DNA of 10,235 bases from NCBI GenBank assembly GCA_015233285.1, contig JADFYA010000107.1:1-10235 (forward strand). Direction: 5' to 3'. The stretch is from Deltaproteobacteria bacterium (GTDB lineage Bacteria; Desulfobacterota; JADFXK01). The notes under the pieces are model-generated. The model was not told the origin of the DNA. It made no database searches and worked only from the letters and a program-made list of their open reading frames with translations. Shown in pieces: positions 1-6,704 of this stretch (positions are counted from its first letter, which is position 1; the number at the start of each line of letters is the position of its first letter). The position numbers and the translations under genes were made by a program.

Positions 1-1478
1 TTAGATACTTAGTTCTGGTCCTGACCGTTTACCTGGCGACCACTCTGCCCTATTTGGCCACGGCCGGTTTCTATGACATGGTTTTGGCCAACAAAAAACA
101 GATGCTGCTGCTGAGTGTGTTTTATGAGGTGGGCTCTTTAAAAATATATTTATTGGCCTTCTTTGCTATCGTCATCTACGGCCGTTTTGCCGGGTACAAA
201 AAAATCAACGACGATCTGCTGTACATGTACCTGGCTTTGCTTTTTTCGGTATTTATCGTGCTGATTCGGCCGGCACCCGGTTGGTATATTTGGGTCTTCC
301 CTTATATATCTATTTTGTTTATTAAACAATCCGCCAAAGATTCCGCCCTGTGGCTGATCTATGCTTTTTTTTCCGGGTGCTACCTCATATTCTTCATAGG
401 CGGTTACCTTCCCGACCACCAGGATCTCTATTTTCGGGGAAGGGAGATTTGGCTTAAGACCGGGAATGATACGTTGCGGAATCTGTCGTTCACGCTCCTC
501 GAAGCCACTGTGTGTGGTATAATCTACATTTGTTACCGGTATGGCGTCAGGAGCAATTTAGTCTACAAAAAACCCTATAACCTGGCTATCGGCATCGGTG
601 GAGACAGCGGAGTGGGGAAAACGACTTTGCTCAATGACCTCAAACAACTTCTCGGGCACGGGGTGCTGGAGTTGGGTGAGGGTGTCGTCGGCATCGAAGG
701 CGACGGCGACCACAAATGGGAACGGGAGCACAATAACTGGCTTGAATTAACGCACCTGAACCCTAAGGCCAATCACCTCCACCGGCAGACGGATGACTTA
801 CTCTTATTGAAAACCGGCAAGAAGGTCTACCGGTCGGACTACGATCACGCCACCGGCAAATTTACGCCGCCCCGGTGCATTAATCCGGCTGAATACATCA
901 TCATTTGCGGCCTTCATCCGTTTTATTTGCCCAAGATGCGCAAACTCATCGACGTGAAGATATATCTGGATACGGACGAAAAGCTCAGGCGGCATTGGAA
1001 GATTCTTCGCGATATGGAGGAACGCGGCCACACCCGGGAAAAAATCATGGGGCAAATTGAAGCCAGAATCGACGATGCCCAAAAATATATTCATCCTCAA
1101 AAAAAATTCGCCGATGTGACCCTTAGTTATTTTCCCCGGACGGATTTTAATGTCGGTGATTCGGCTGCCACACCTGAAATATTGTTGGGCGTATCATTAG
1201 ACGCCGGTATTTCCGTGGATCGCCTGATCGATCTGGCCGAACAGCGCGGCCTGGCCATATCGTGGGATTACGCTCGCGACCTGCAAAAACAATATCTCCT
1301 CTTCGAACATCCTTTACCTGCAGCCACAATCGAGGATATCGGCAGGCAACTAATTTATAATATAGAAGAAATTATCAAAGGCCGAATCATCTGGGCCGAT
1401 GGCTACCGAGGCTTGGTCCAACTGGTTCTTCTGTTGGTCGTTAGCGAAAAAATGAAGATGAAAGAAGGCCATGAATAA
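1..1478 (+). CDS. Multi-pass membrane region fused to a phosphoribulokinase/uridine-kinase-like P-loop kinase (5' end missing)
   Basis: The frame is open to the left edge and codes for a hydrophobic stretch (LVLVLTVYLATTLPYL) before the TTG at 54, so the true start lies outside the window; 54 is only the first possible start codon inside it. Residues below count from 54. Hydrophobic segments lie near 14-44, 57-71, 78-90, 98-117 and 144-161, with a PAPGWYIW stretch resembling polytopic glycosyltransferase-like proteins (GT87/DUF2029 style; inference). A soluble domain follows. It has a Walker A motif GGDSGVGKTT (182-191), then THLNPKANHLHRQ, YDHATG, a hydrophobic strand ending in CGLHP, KIYLDTDEKLRRHWKILRDM, ERGHT and a final ADVTLSYFP. 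This order matches the phosphoribulokinase/uridine kinase family, ATP-dependent kinases acting on sugar or nucleoside hydroxyls. The substrate is unknown and the kinase should face the cytoplasm. About 110 residues after the kinase core are unassigned. The gene overlaps the next by 8 bases. The kinase fold is fairly sure; the membrane part's function is not. Confidence 0.75.
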   Translation, partial: RYLVLVLTVYLATTLPYLATAGFYDMVLANKKQMLLLSVFYEVGSLKIYLLAFFAIVIYGRFAGYKKINDDLLYMYLALLFSVFIVLIRPAPGWYIWVFPYISILFIKQSAKDSALWLIYAFFSGCYLIFFIGGYLPDHQDLYFRGREIWLKTGNDTLRNLSFTLLEATVCGIIYICYRYGVRSNLVYKKPYNLAIGIGGDSGVGKTTLLNDLKQLLGHGVLELGEGVVGIEGDGDHKWEREHNNWLELTHLNPKANHLHRQTDDLLLLKTGKKVYRSDYDHATGKFTPPRCINPAEYIIICGLHPFYLPKMRKLIDVKIYLDTDEKLRRHWKILRDMEERGHTREKIMGQIEARIDDAQKYIHPQKKFADVTLSYFPRTDFNVGDSAATPEILLGVSLDAGISVDRLIDLAEQRGLAISWDYARDLQKQYLLFEHPLPAATIEDIGRQLIYNIEEIIKGRIIWADGYRGLVQLVLLLVVSEKMKMKEGHE

Positions 1479-2154
1479 CCACCCCGGCCTATTACTGGAC
1501 CTGGACAATACCCTTTATGACTATCACCCTCCCCACGCGGCGGCTCAGGCCGCGGCCCTGGGTTATCTCAGCCGCGCCTTGGGGGCCGACCCGGCTACGG
1601 TTGAGGCCGCGTTTGTGCATGCCAGGGTCCAAATTCATCGGGAACTGGCCCATACCGCCTCTTCGCATAACCGACTACTCTATTTTCAGCGGACACTGGA
1701 AAGGTTAGGCTGGGCCGGTTACCGGGACGCCTGGCAAGCCAGTGAAATTTACTGGGCCGTCTTTTTTGAGCACATGCGCTTGCGTCCGGGAGTGCGACGG
1801 TTTCTAGACAGCGTTAAAGGCCGGGCCATCTGCCTGGTGACGGATCTGACGGCCCACATTCAATACCGCAAGCTGCTCCATCTTGATCTCCTCTCTTATT
1901 TTACGCATCTGGTGACCAGTGAGGAAACGGGCCGGGAAAAGCCGCATCCCTACATATTTCTTTCGGCCCTTCATAAAATGGGGCTGGGTCCGGATGATGT
2001 CTGCATGATTGGGGATAATTTCGATAAAGACATTATGGGGGCAACGGCTCTGGGAATTCCGGCCATCTGGCTCTATTCCGAAACGGACCGGGCGCATCTG
2101 CCGGCCACAGTCCGGACGGTGTCCTCATTCGACCAATTGATAGGCAGGATATGA
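1471..2154 (+). CDS. HAD-superfamily hydrolase, subfamily IA (probable phosphatase)
   Basis: This 227-residue soluble protein has all four HAD motifs. Motif I is LLLDLDNTLYD, with nucleophile Asp10 and acid Asp12. Motif II is CLVTDLT (Thr124), motif III is GREKPHP (Lys157), and motif IV is MIGDNFDKDIMGA (Asp182 with Asp185/Asp187). An all-helical cap of type C1 fills about residues 16-105. Length and layout fit YjjG/phosphoglycolate-phosphatase-like enzymes that remove phosphate from small metabolites. The substrate cannot be read from sequence. Motif I begins at residue 7, so the ATG at 1471 is close to the only usable start, although its ribosome site (AAGG at 1465-1468) is very close; translation is probably coupled to the upstream kinase gene (8-base overlap). 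Context suggests it dephosphorylates an intermediate in a sugar or polyol activation route. Confidence 0.88.
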   Translation: MNNHPGLLLDLDNTLYDYHPPHAAAQAAALGYLSRALGADPATVEAAFVHARVQIHRELAHTASSHNRLLYFQRTLERLGWAGYRDAWQASEIYWAVFFEHMRLRPGVRRFLDSVKGRAICLVTDLTAHIQYRKLLHLDLLSYFTHLVTSEETGREKPHPYIFLSALHKMGLGPDDVCMIGDNFDKDIMGATALGIPAIWLYSETDRAHLPATVRTVSSFDQLIGRI

Positions 2155-3227
2155 TGAAAGATGTGGCGGAGTTCGTGGGGATGTCCAAATATGCCGGCGA
2201 AAGGTTTGACCTGGTTCAGGCCGGGGGTGGGAATTCATCGGTAAAAACCGATAATGATATTATGCTGATAAAGGCCTCCGGGGTGGCCTTGAGCGAAGTC
2301 GAACTTGATCGGGGTTTCGCCCGAGTCCGGCTCGGCCCATTGTTGGACCTGATCACCGCCAACGCCGCTTCGCAGGGTCCAACCCCATCGGGGAGGGAAG
2401 CTTTGGCCGCCCAGGTGGTCAGAACCGCTACCTCCAACGAAACCGCCCGGGCCTCCATCGAAACCCTGATGCACGCTATTTTGGGGAAATATGTCCTGCA
2501 TACTCACCCCATCGCGGTAAATATTTTAACTGCCAAACCTGACTGGCAGGAAATCCTGGGACCGCTTTTTCCCGAAGCGGTGCTGGTCCCCTACCGCACC
2601 CCCGGCATCGAATTGGCCTTAGCCCTTTATGACCGGCTCCGGGACCGGAAGATTTCCAACGACGGCCGTCCGGTAACCGCTTTTCTGCAAAATCACGGCC
2701 TGATTATCAGCGCCGACACCGCCGCGAAGGCCACGGCAACCACGGAAGCCGTGATACAGCGTATTGAGCGGCATCTTAACCTAAATTTTGATGCCTACAA
2801 GCTGGTTAGCCGTATCTCCGGGTATATCAACCGGCAAACGGACTCGCCCCGGATTTGCCATCAATCGGATGACCCGGAGCTACTTAACCTGTGGCGGGCA
2901 AATCCCGACACCCGGGCGACCCGGCCTTTTTGCCCCGACATGCTGGTCTATAACGGTGAGGCCCCGCTGGTTGTGGACGATCTGAACCAGGACCAACCGC
3001 TGGCGGCATATATGGCCGAGTATGGTGGGCCGCCTCGCGTCGTCGTGTTCCGCGACCGGGTGTTTTTCGTGGCCCCCAATCTCCGCAAGGCCCGCGAAAT
3101 GGAAAGCGTCTTTAAATTTCATCTCATCGTGACTAACCACCTGAACGGTGCGGTCAATTATCTGTCGCCGGAAGAGATAGAGCATCTGCGCCGATTGGAG
3201 TCCGAACAATATCGCCAAAAGCTGTAG
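2151..3227 (+). CDS. Class II aldolase/adducin-family protein, stand-alone aldolase part of a RhaD-like architecture
   Basis: The product is 358 residues. The N-terminal two thirds show the class II aldolase fold: GGGNSSVK (26-33), KASGVALSEV (41-50), a Glu at 104, the metal-binding pair LHTHP (His117 and His119), and a third ligand in LQNHGL (His182). Family members use Zn2+ to cleave or form a C-C bond in phosphorylated ketoses (fuculose- or rhamnulose-1-phosphate), and some are dehydratases or epimerases. The C-terminal about 140 residues, including PRVVVFRDRVFFVAP, resemble the segment that links aldolase to dehydrogenase in bifunctional rhamnulose-phosphate aldolase/alcohol dehydrogenases. 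Here no dehydrogenase domain follows; the gene stops. The start overlaps the HAD gene by 4 bases (ATGA). A second ATG at 2154 is better spaced from AGGA at 2146-2149 and may be the real start. The substrate is unknown; context points to precursor synthesis for a surface glycan. Confidence 0.85.
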   Translation: MMKDVAEFVGMSKYAGERFDLVQAGGGNSSVKTDNDIMLIKASGVALSEVELDRGFARVRLGPLLDLITANAASQGPTPSGREALAAQVVRTATSNETARASIETLMHAILGKYVLHTHPIAVNILTAKPDWQEILGPLFPEAVLVPYRTPGIELALALYDRLRDRKISNDGRPVTAFLQNHGLIISADTAAKATATTEAVIQRIERHLNLNFDAYKLVSRISGYINRQTDSPRICHQSDDPELLNLWRANPDTRATRPFCPDMLVYNGEAPLVVDDLNQDQPLAAYMAEYGGPPRVVVFRDRVFFVAPNLRKAREMESVFKFHLIVTNHLNGAVNYLSPEEIEHLRRLESEQYRQKL

Positions 3228-3231
3228 GGAG
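3226..3231 (+). promoter_or_regulatory. Ribosome binding site favouring the ATG at 3237
   Basis: AGGGAG ends 5 bases before the ATG at 3237. The in-frame GTG at 3231 overlaps the last G of this site, so it is a poor start. The site begins inside the TAG stop of the aldolase gene. Confidence 0.6.
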
Positions 3232-3236
3232 TGGTT

Positions 3237-4883
3237 ATGCACATCGTAATCCCCATGTCCGGAATCGGGCAACGGTTTTTAGACGCCGGATACCGAGAGC
3301 CGAAACCGCTTATCGAAGTAGACGGGCAACCGATGATAGCCCATGTGGTGAACCTTTTCCCCGGAGAAACCAGGTTTACCTTTATTTGTCAGGAAGAGCA
3401 CTTGAGGGAGACCCGGCTCCCGGCCGTACTCAAACGGATTGCGCCCTCCGGTGAGATCGTCTCCATTCCTCCCCATAAGAAAGGGCCGGTCTATGCCGTG
3501 GCCCAGGCGTTTGACCGCCTCGACGACGCTGAAGAGGTCGTCGTCAATTACTGTGATTTTGGGACTTATTGGGATTATCACGACTTTTTGGCCCATACCC
3601 GCTTACGGAAGGCCGCCGGGGCCATCCCGGCCTACCGGGGTTTTCATCCCCATATGCTGGGGCCGACCAACTATGCCTTTATCCGCGATGACAGCCAATG
3701 GTTGCTTGAGATAAGAGAAAAGCAACCCTTTACTGCCAATCGTCTCCAAGAATACGCTTCCAACGGGACTTACTACTTCCAAAAAGGGGCCGACGTTAAG
3801 AAATACTTTACACTGTTGATGGCCCGCGACATCAATACGGCCGGTGAGTACTACGTCAGCATGGTCTATAATCTGATGGTCGCCAACCACCTCAAGGTCT
3901 CCGTCTATGAAATTCAGCACATGCTCCAATGGGGAACCCCCCGGGATCTGGCCGAGTATCAGAAATGGTCCGACTGTTTTCGCCGCCTGATCGAAGCGCC
4001 GCCCGTGATTAAACCTCAGCCGAATTCAATTAATCTCATCCCTCTGGCCGGTCGGGGTGATCGCTTCCAGCAAGCTGGATACCAGTTGCCCAAACCGCTC
4101 CTCCCCGTCAGCGGTAAGCCCATGGTCGTCCAGGCGGCCGCGGCCTTACCTCCGGCGGAACACCTCATCTTTGTCTGCCTGGGTGAGCACCTGGACTCTT
4201 CGCCCCTGGCGTCCGACCTGGGAACGGCCAACCCCAAGGCTATAATTGTGCGGCTGGACCAGGTTACCGAGGGGCAAGCGGTGACTTGCCGCCATGGCCT
4301 GGACGGGCAGGATCCGGAGGCCCCGTTGCTCATCGCCGCGTGTGATAACGGGATCTTGTATGACCCGGAAAACTACAACAAGTTATTGAATGATGATGAC
4401 ATCGATGCTATTATCTGGACCTTCAGTCGACATCCGTCCAGCGCCGGAAATCCGCACATGTATGGATGGGTCCAGGTGGATGAAGCCAATAAGGCCGGTC
4501 GAGTCTCGGTCAAGATCCCCATTTCCGATGATCCCTATCATGATCAGGCCGTCATGGGAGCCTTCTTTTTCAGAAAAATTAAATATTTTTATGAGGGATA
4601 CGAGCGGTTGCGGGCCAAGAACGAACGGGTGAATAATGAATTCTATCTAGACAGTCTAATGCAGGAGCTGATTGAGCTGGGTTATACGGTTAACGTGTTC
4701 GAAGTGGACCACTATATCGGTTGGGGCACTCCGGACGATTACCGTACCTTCAACTATTGGCAGAGTTTTTTTCATAAATGTCAATGGCACCCTTATCGGC
4801 TGACCCAAGACCCCACCGTCGATAGCCGGGCGCTGGAAAATTTAACCAGGGAGTTTGAGACGTTCGGACAGCCGCATCGATGA
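3237..4883 (+). CDS. Tandem-domain nucleotidyltransferase (two NTP_transferase domains)
   Basis: This protein of 548 residues holds two copies of a sugar-nucleotidyltransferase-like domain. Residues below are numbered from the upstream GTG at 3231, giving 550. Copy 1 (about 3-255) has IPMSGIGQRF, then EPKPLIEVDGQPM, NYCDFGTYWD (Asp109) and a closing WGTPRDLAEYQKW. Copy 2 (about 266-515) repeats the order: IPLAGRGDRF, LPKPLLPVSGKPM, AACDNGILYD (Asp372) and GWGTPDDYRTFNYW. The G-x-G-x-R-F loop and the KP lysine bind the nucleotide; the Asp after Cys is where such enzymes bind metal. Known relatives join a sugar or polyol phosphate to CTP, UTP, GTP or dTTP. Both copies keep the main motifs, so both may be active, perhaps on different substrates. 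ATG at 3237 is chosen because AGGGAG lies 5 bases upstream. There is no signal peptide; it should be cytoplasmic. It overlaps the next gene by 4 bases. Base and substrate specificity are unknown. Confidence 0.85.
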   Translation: MHIVIPMSGIGQRFLDAGYREPKPLIEVDGQPMIAHVVNLFPGETRFTFICQEEHLRETRLPAVLKRIAPSGEIVSIPPHKKGPVYAVAQAFDRLDDAEEVVVNYCDFGTYWDYHDFLAHTRLRKAAGAIPAYRGFHPHMLGPTNYAFIRDDSQWLLEIREKQPFTANRLQEYASNGTYYFQKGADVKKYFTLLMARDINTAGEYYVSMVYNLMVANHLKVSVYEIQHMLQWGTPRDLAEYQKWSDCFRRLIEAPPVIKPQPNSINLIPLAGRGDRFQQAGYQLPKPLLPVSGKPMVVQAAAALPPAEHLIFVCLGEHLDSSPLASDLGTANPKAIIVRLDQVTEGQAVTCRHGLDGQDPEAPLLIAACDNGILYDPENYNKLLNDDDIDAIIWTFSRHPSSAGNPHMYGWVQVDEANKAGRVSVKIPISDDPYHDQAVMGAFFFRKIKYFYEGYERLRAKNERVNNEFYLDSLMQELIELGYTVNVFEVDHYIGWGTPDDYRTFNYWQSFFHKCQWHPYRLTQDPTVDSRALENLTREFETFGQPHR

Positions 4884-5302
4884 AACAACTCAGCCGGGAA
4901 ATGATCCGATTCATTGTTTCAGGGTGCTCGGCCGTGGCTACGGACATGGGCTCCTACTACTTTTTAATCCGGATATTGTCCTATTCTCCGGCCAAAGCCA
5001 TTTCTTTCATCCTCGGCACCATCGTCGCCTACCTTTTGGGTAAATACTGGACATTCGAACAGCCGGCCAGATCCTTAGGCGAGGTCGTTCGGTTCCTTCT
5101 CCTCTATCTGGCCACCCTGGGCGTTAACGTCGGGGTTAATGAATTAGTCTTAATCTTCTATCCTAAAATAGTGGCTGTGACCTACCTCAAGATGATTCCA
5201 ATCACCTATCCCAAGGCGGTGGTGGTGGCGTTTTTTATGGCCACAGGGACCAGTGCCACGCTAAATTTCATCGGTCAGAAATGGTGGGTCTTCAAACGAT
5301 GA
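4880..5302 (+). CDS. GtrA-family membrane protein (putative polyprenyl-phosphate-sugar flippase or accessory)
   Basis: The 140-residue product has four hydrophobic segments (about 8-32, 36-54, 68-93 and 108-128), a charged RFIVSG-like start, KYWTF after segment 2, and a C-terminal NFIGQKWWVFKR. These are hallmarks of the GtrA family (GtrA of Shigella phages, GtcA of Listeria). Members are thought to move undecaprenyl-phosphate sugars across the cytoplasmic membrane or to assist that step. The length is normal for the family. It starts at an ATGA overlap with the nucleotidyltransferase gene and has little ribosome site of its own, so translational coupling is likely. A partner GT2 and a partner membrane glycosyltransferase both follow in the same cluster. 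Confidence 0.88.
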   Translation: MKQLSREMIRFIVSGCSAVATDMGSYYFLIRILSYSPAKAISFILGTIVAYLLGKYWTFEQPARSLGEVVRFLLLYLATLGVNVGVNELVLIFYPKIVAVTYLKMIPITYPKAVVVAFFMATGTSATLNFIGQKWWVFKR

Positions 5303-5412
5303 CGGTGGCCCGGACTAACCCCTGCTGGTTGCTTGTGGTCAGTTTCTGGTTGCGGGCCAAAATTATTGCCATAAAGGTATGAGGTGCACCTTACCGCTCA
5401 GGAGGACTGCCG
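5303..5412 (+). other. 110-base intergenic gap, the only real break inside the cluster
   Basis: No ORF is supported here. A 7-base inverted repeat, TGGCCCG at 5306-5312 and CGGGCCA at 5353-5359, encloses 40 bases. There is no T-run after it, so it is not a convincing terminator. I see no good promoter. The last bases carry the ribosome site of the GT2 gene. Confidence 0.4.
5399..5405 (+). promoter_or_regulatory. Strong ribosome binding site for the GTG start at 5413
   Basis: CAGGAGG lies 7 bases before the GTG at 5413 and is the best Shine-Dalgarno match in the window. It supports the GTG as start, and the reading MKLSIVIPCYNE then begins exactly as GT2 enzymes do. Confidence 0.75.
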
Positions 5413-6138
5413 GTGAAGCTGTCGATAGTTATTCCCTGCTATAATGAACAAAATAATATCCCTTTGATCCTGGCCAGGTTTGCCGGGGCGATCACCCGCG
5501 AGGACATCGAGGTGATTTTAGTCAACAACGGATCTACGGATGACAGTGCTCAAATCCTCCGCACCCTGGTGCCCCGCTACCCCTTTGCCCGGACTGTCCT
5601 GGTCCCCGTGAACCTGGGCTATGGCTTCGGGATTATTTCCGGGCTTAAAGAAGCCACAGGTGAATATATTGGCTGGACCCACGCGGACCTGCAAACCGAC
5701 CCGCAAGATACCGTCCGGGCGCTGGACATCATTGAAACGAGTGGTAATCCGACGAACATTTATGTTAAGGGGAAACGGACCGGCCGGGCCTGGTTCGATA
5801 ATTTGTTCACCATCGGAATGAGCTTCTTTGAAACTCTGTATCTACATAAATGGCTGTGGGATATCAATGCCCAGCCAAACATTTTCCACCGGCGCTTATA
5901 TGAGCAGTGGGGGGAGCCGCCCCATGATTTTGCCCTGGATCTGTTTGCATTGTATATGGCCAGGCAATACCGGTTCGAGCTTATCCGCTTTGAGGTAATT
6001 TTTCCGGAGCGGATTCACGGCCAATCCAGTTGGAATACCGGGCTTAAGGCCAAATGGAAATTCATTAAGCGGACCATCGGATTTAGCGCCAGGTTAAAAC
6101 AGGATATGAAAAAATGGAATTCATCGCCCATCGCATAA
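5413..6138 (+). CDS. Family 2 glycosyltransferase, DPM1/CsbB-like (polyprenyl-phosphate sugar synthase candidate)
   Basis: The 241-residue product begins with the GT2 nucleotide-binding strand LSIVIPCYNEQNNI, followed by VILVNNGSTDDS (35-45), NLGYGFGIISGLKEATGEYI (67-86) and the metal-binding THADLQTDP (89-97, the DXD-like site). Towards the end RIHGQSSWNTG recalls the conserved R-x-x-G-x-S-x-W/F of dolichyl/polyprenyl-phosphate hexose synthases. Such enzymes move a sugar from a nucleotide donor to undecaprenyl phosphate on the cytoplasmic face. The C-terminal transmembrane pair found in CsbB or GtrB is absent: after about residue 200 only a basic tail remains, as in the soluble-type DPM1. 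It must therefore act as a peripheral enzyme, or use partners for membrane attachment. The transferred sugar is unknown. Its last 25 bases overlap the next gene. Confidence 0.87.
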   Translation: MKLSIVIPCYNEQNNIPLILARFAGAITREDIEVILVNNGSTDDSAQILRTLVPRYPFARTVLVPVNLGYGFGIISGLKEATGEYIGWTHADLQTDPQDTVRALDIIETSGNPTNIYVKGKRTGRAWFDNLFTIGMSFFETLYLHKWLWDINAQPNIFHRRLYEQWGEPPHDFALDLFALYMARQYRFELIRFEVIFPERIHGQSSWNTGLKAKWKFIKRTIGFSARLKQDMKKWNSSPIA

Positions 6139-6704
6139 ATACCATTGCCGCGTTGCAAAAAATACCCTCAGAATACGGCGTGGAACTCGACCTGCGGGAT
6201 AATGGCGCCCGGTTGATTCTCCAACACGATCCCTTTAAACCTGGTGATGATTTTGAGGAATACCTAAGGCACTATGACCACGGCACCATGGTGTTGAATA
6301 TCAAAAGTGAACGGATAGAGTATCGGGTATTAGACCTGATCCGGTCACATAACATCGCCTCGTATTTCTTCCTGGATTCCTCTTTTCCAATGATTTACGC
6401 CCTGACCGAAACCGGTGAAAAGAATGTGGCCGTCCGGTTTTCCGAACTTGAGGGACTGGATACCGTTATGGCCATGGCCGGGCGGGCCGATTGGGTCTGG
6501 GTAGATTGCTTTACCCGGCTGCCCATCGATGCGGCCGCATACCGCCGGCTCAAGGGGGCGGGGTTTAAGCTGTGCCTGGTCTCGCCCGAACTCCAGGGAC
6601 GACCGGAGGATATTCTCACGTATAAAGAATACTTAGCCAGGAACGAAATCTACTTTGACGCCGTCTGTACAAAAGATTACGGCGTCGAGAAATGGAGCCG
6701 CTGA
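6114..6704 (+). CDS. GDPD-superfamily (glycerophosphodiester phosphodiesterase-like) protein
   Basis: The 196-residue product reads like a short GDPD TIM barrel. IAHR (His6, Arg7) corresponds to the HR-G start, GVELDLR (Glu24, Asp26) to the metal ligands, LQHDP (His38, Asp39) to the second catalytic His, then VLNIKSE (Lys64, Glu66), FFLDSS, and VCTKDYG near the C-terminus. The usual G-x-x-E-N-T after HR is replaced by INTIAAL, so one normal metal ligand seems missing. Family enzymes hydrolyse phosphodiesters such as glycerophosphodiesters. At 196 residues it is shorter than the usual 240-300. No signal peptide is visible, so it is probably cytoplasmic. The ATG at 6114 has AGGA at 6101-6104 and overlaps the GT2 gene by 25 bases; no later start keeps His6. 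It could be a true phosphodiesterase on a glycan intermediate or a divergent non-GDPD use of the fold. Confidence 0.65.
   Translation: MEFIAHRINTIAALQKIPSEYGVELDLRDNGARLILQHDPFKPGDDFEEYLRHYDHGTMVLNIKSERIEYRVLDLIRSHNIASYFFLDSSFPMIYALTETGEKNVAVRFSELEGLDTVMAMAGRADWVWVDCFTRLPIDAAAYRRLKGAGFKLCLVSPELQGRPEDILTYKEYLARNEIYFDAVCTKDYGVEKWSR
6694..6697 (+). promoter_or_regulatory. Ribosome binding site favouring the ATG at 6704
   Basis: GGAG lies 6 bases before the ATG at 6704, which itself shares one base with the TGA stop of the phosphodiesterase-like gene (TGATG). The earlier in-frame ATG at 6692 has no comparable site. Confidence 0.55.

Noticed and set aside
54..56. TTG as the true start of the first gene
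   Set aside because: The same frame is open upstream to the window edge and encodes a hydrophobic segment, and no ribosome site precedes the TTG.
365..372. Run of eight T bases as a phase-variation tract
   Set aside because: The frame is intact, there is a single run of modest length, and it falls in a membrane segment where TTT codons are common.
2880..3272. Minus-strand reading frame of 130 codons
   Set aside because: It lies opposite the well-supported aldolase gene and the start of the nucleotidyltransferase gene. It has no recognisable motif, so it reads as a shadow of coding bias.
3603..3929. Minus-strand reading frame of 108 codons
   Set aside because: It lies fully inside the first nucleotidyltransferase domain on the other strand and shows no family features.
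5306..5359. Terminator between the GtrA and GT2 genes
   Set aside because: The 7-base inverted repeat has a 40-base loop and no T-run, so termination is not supported.
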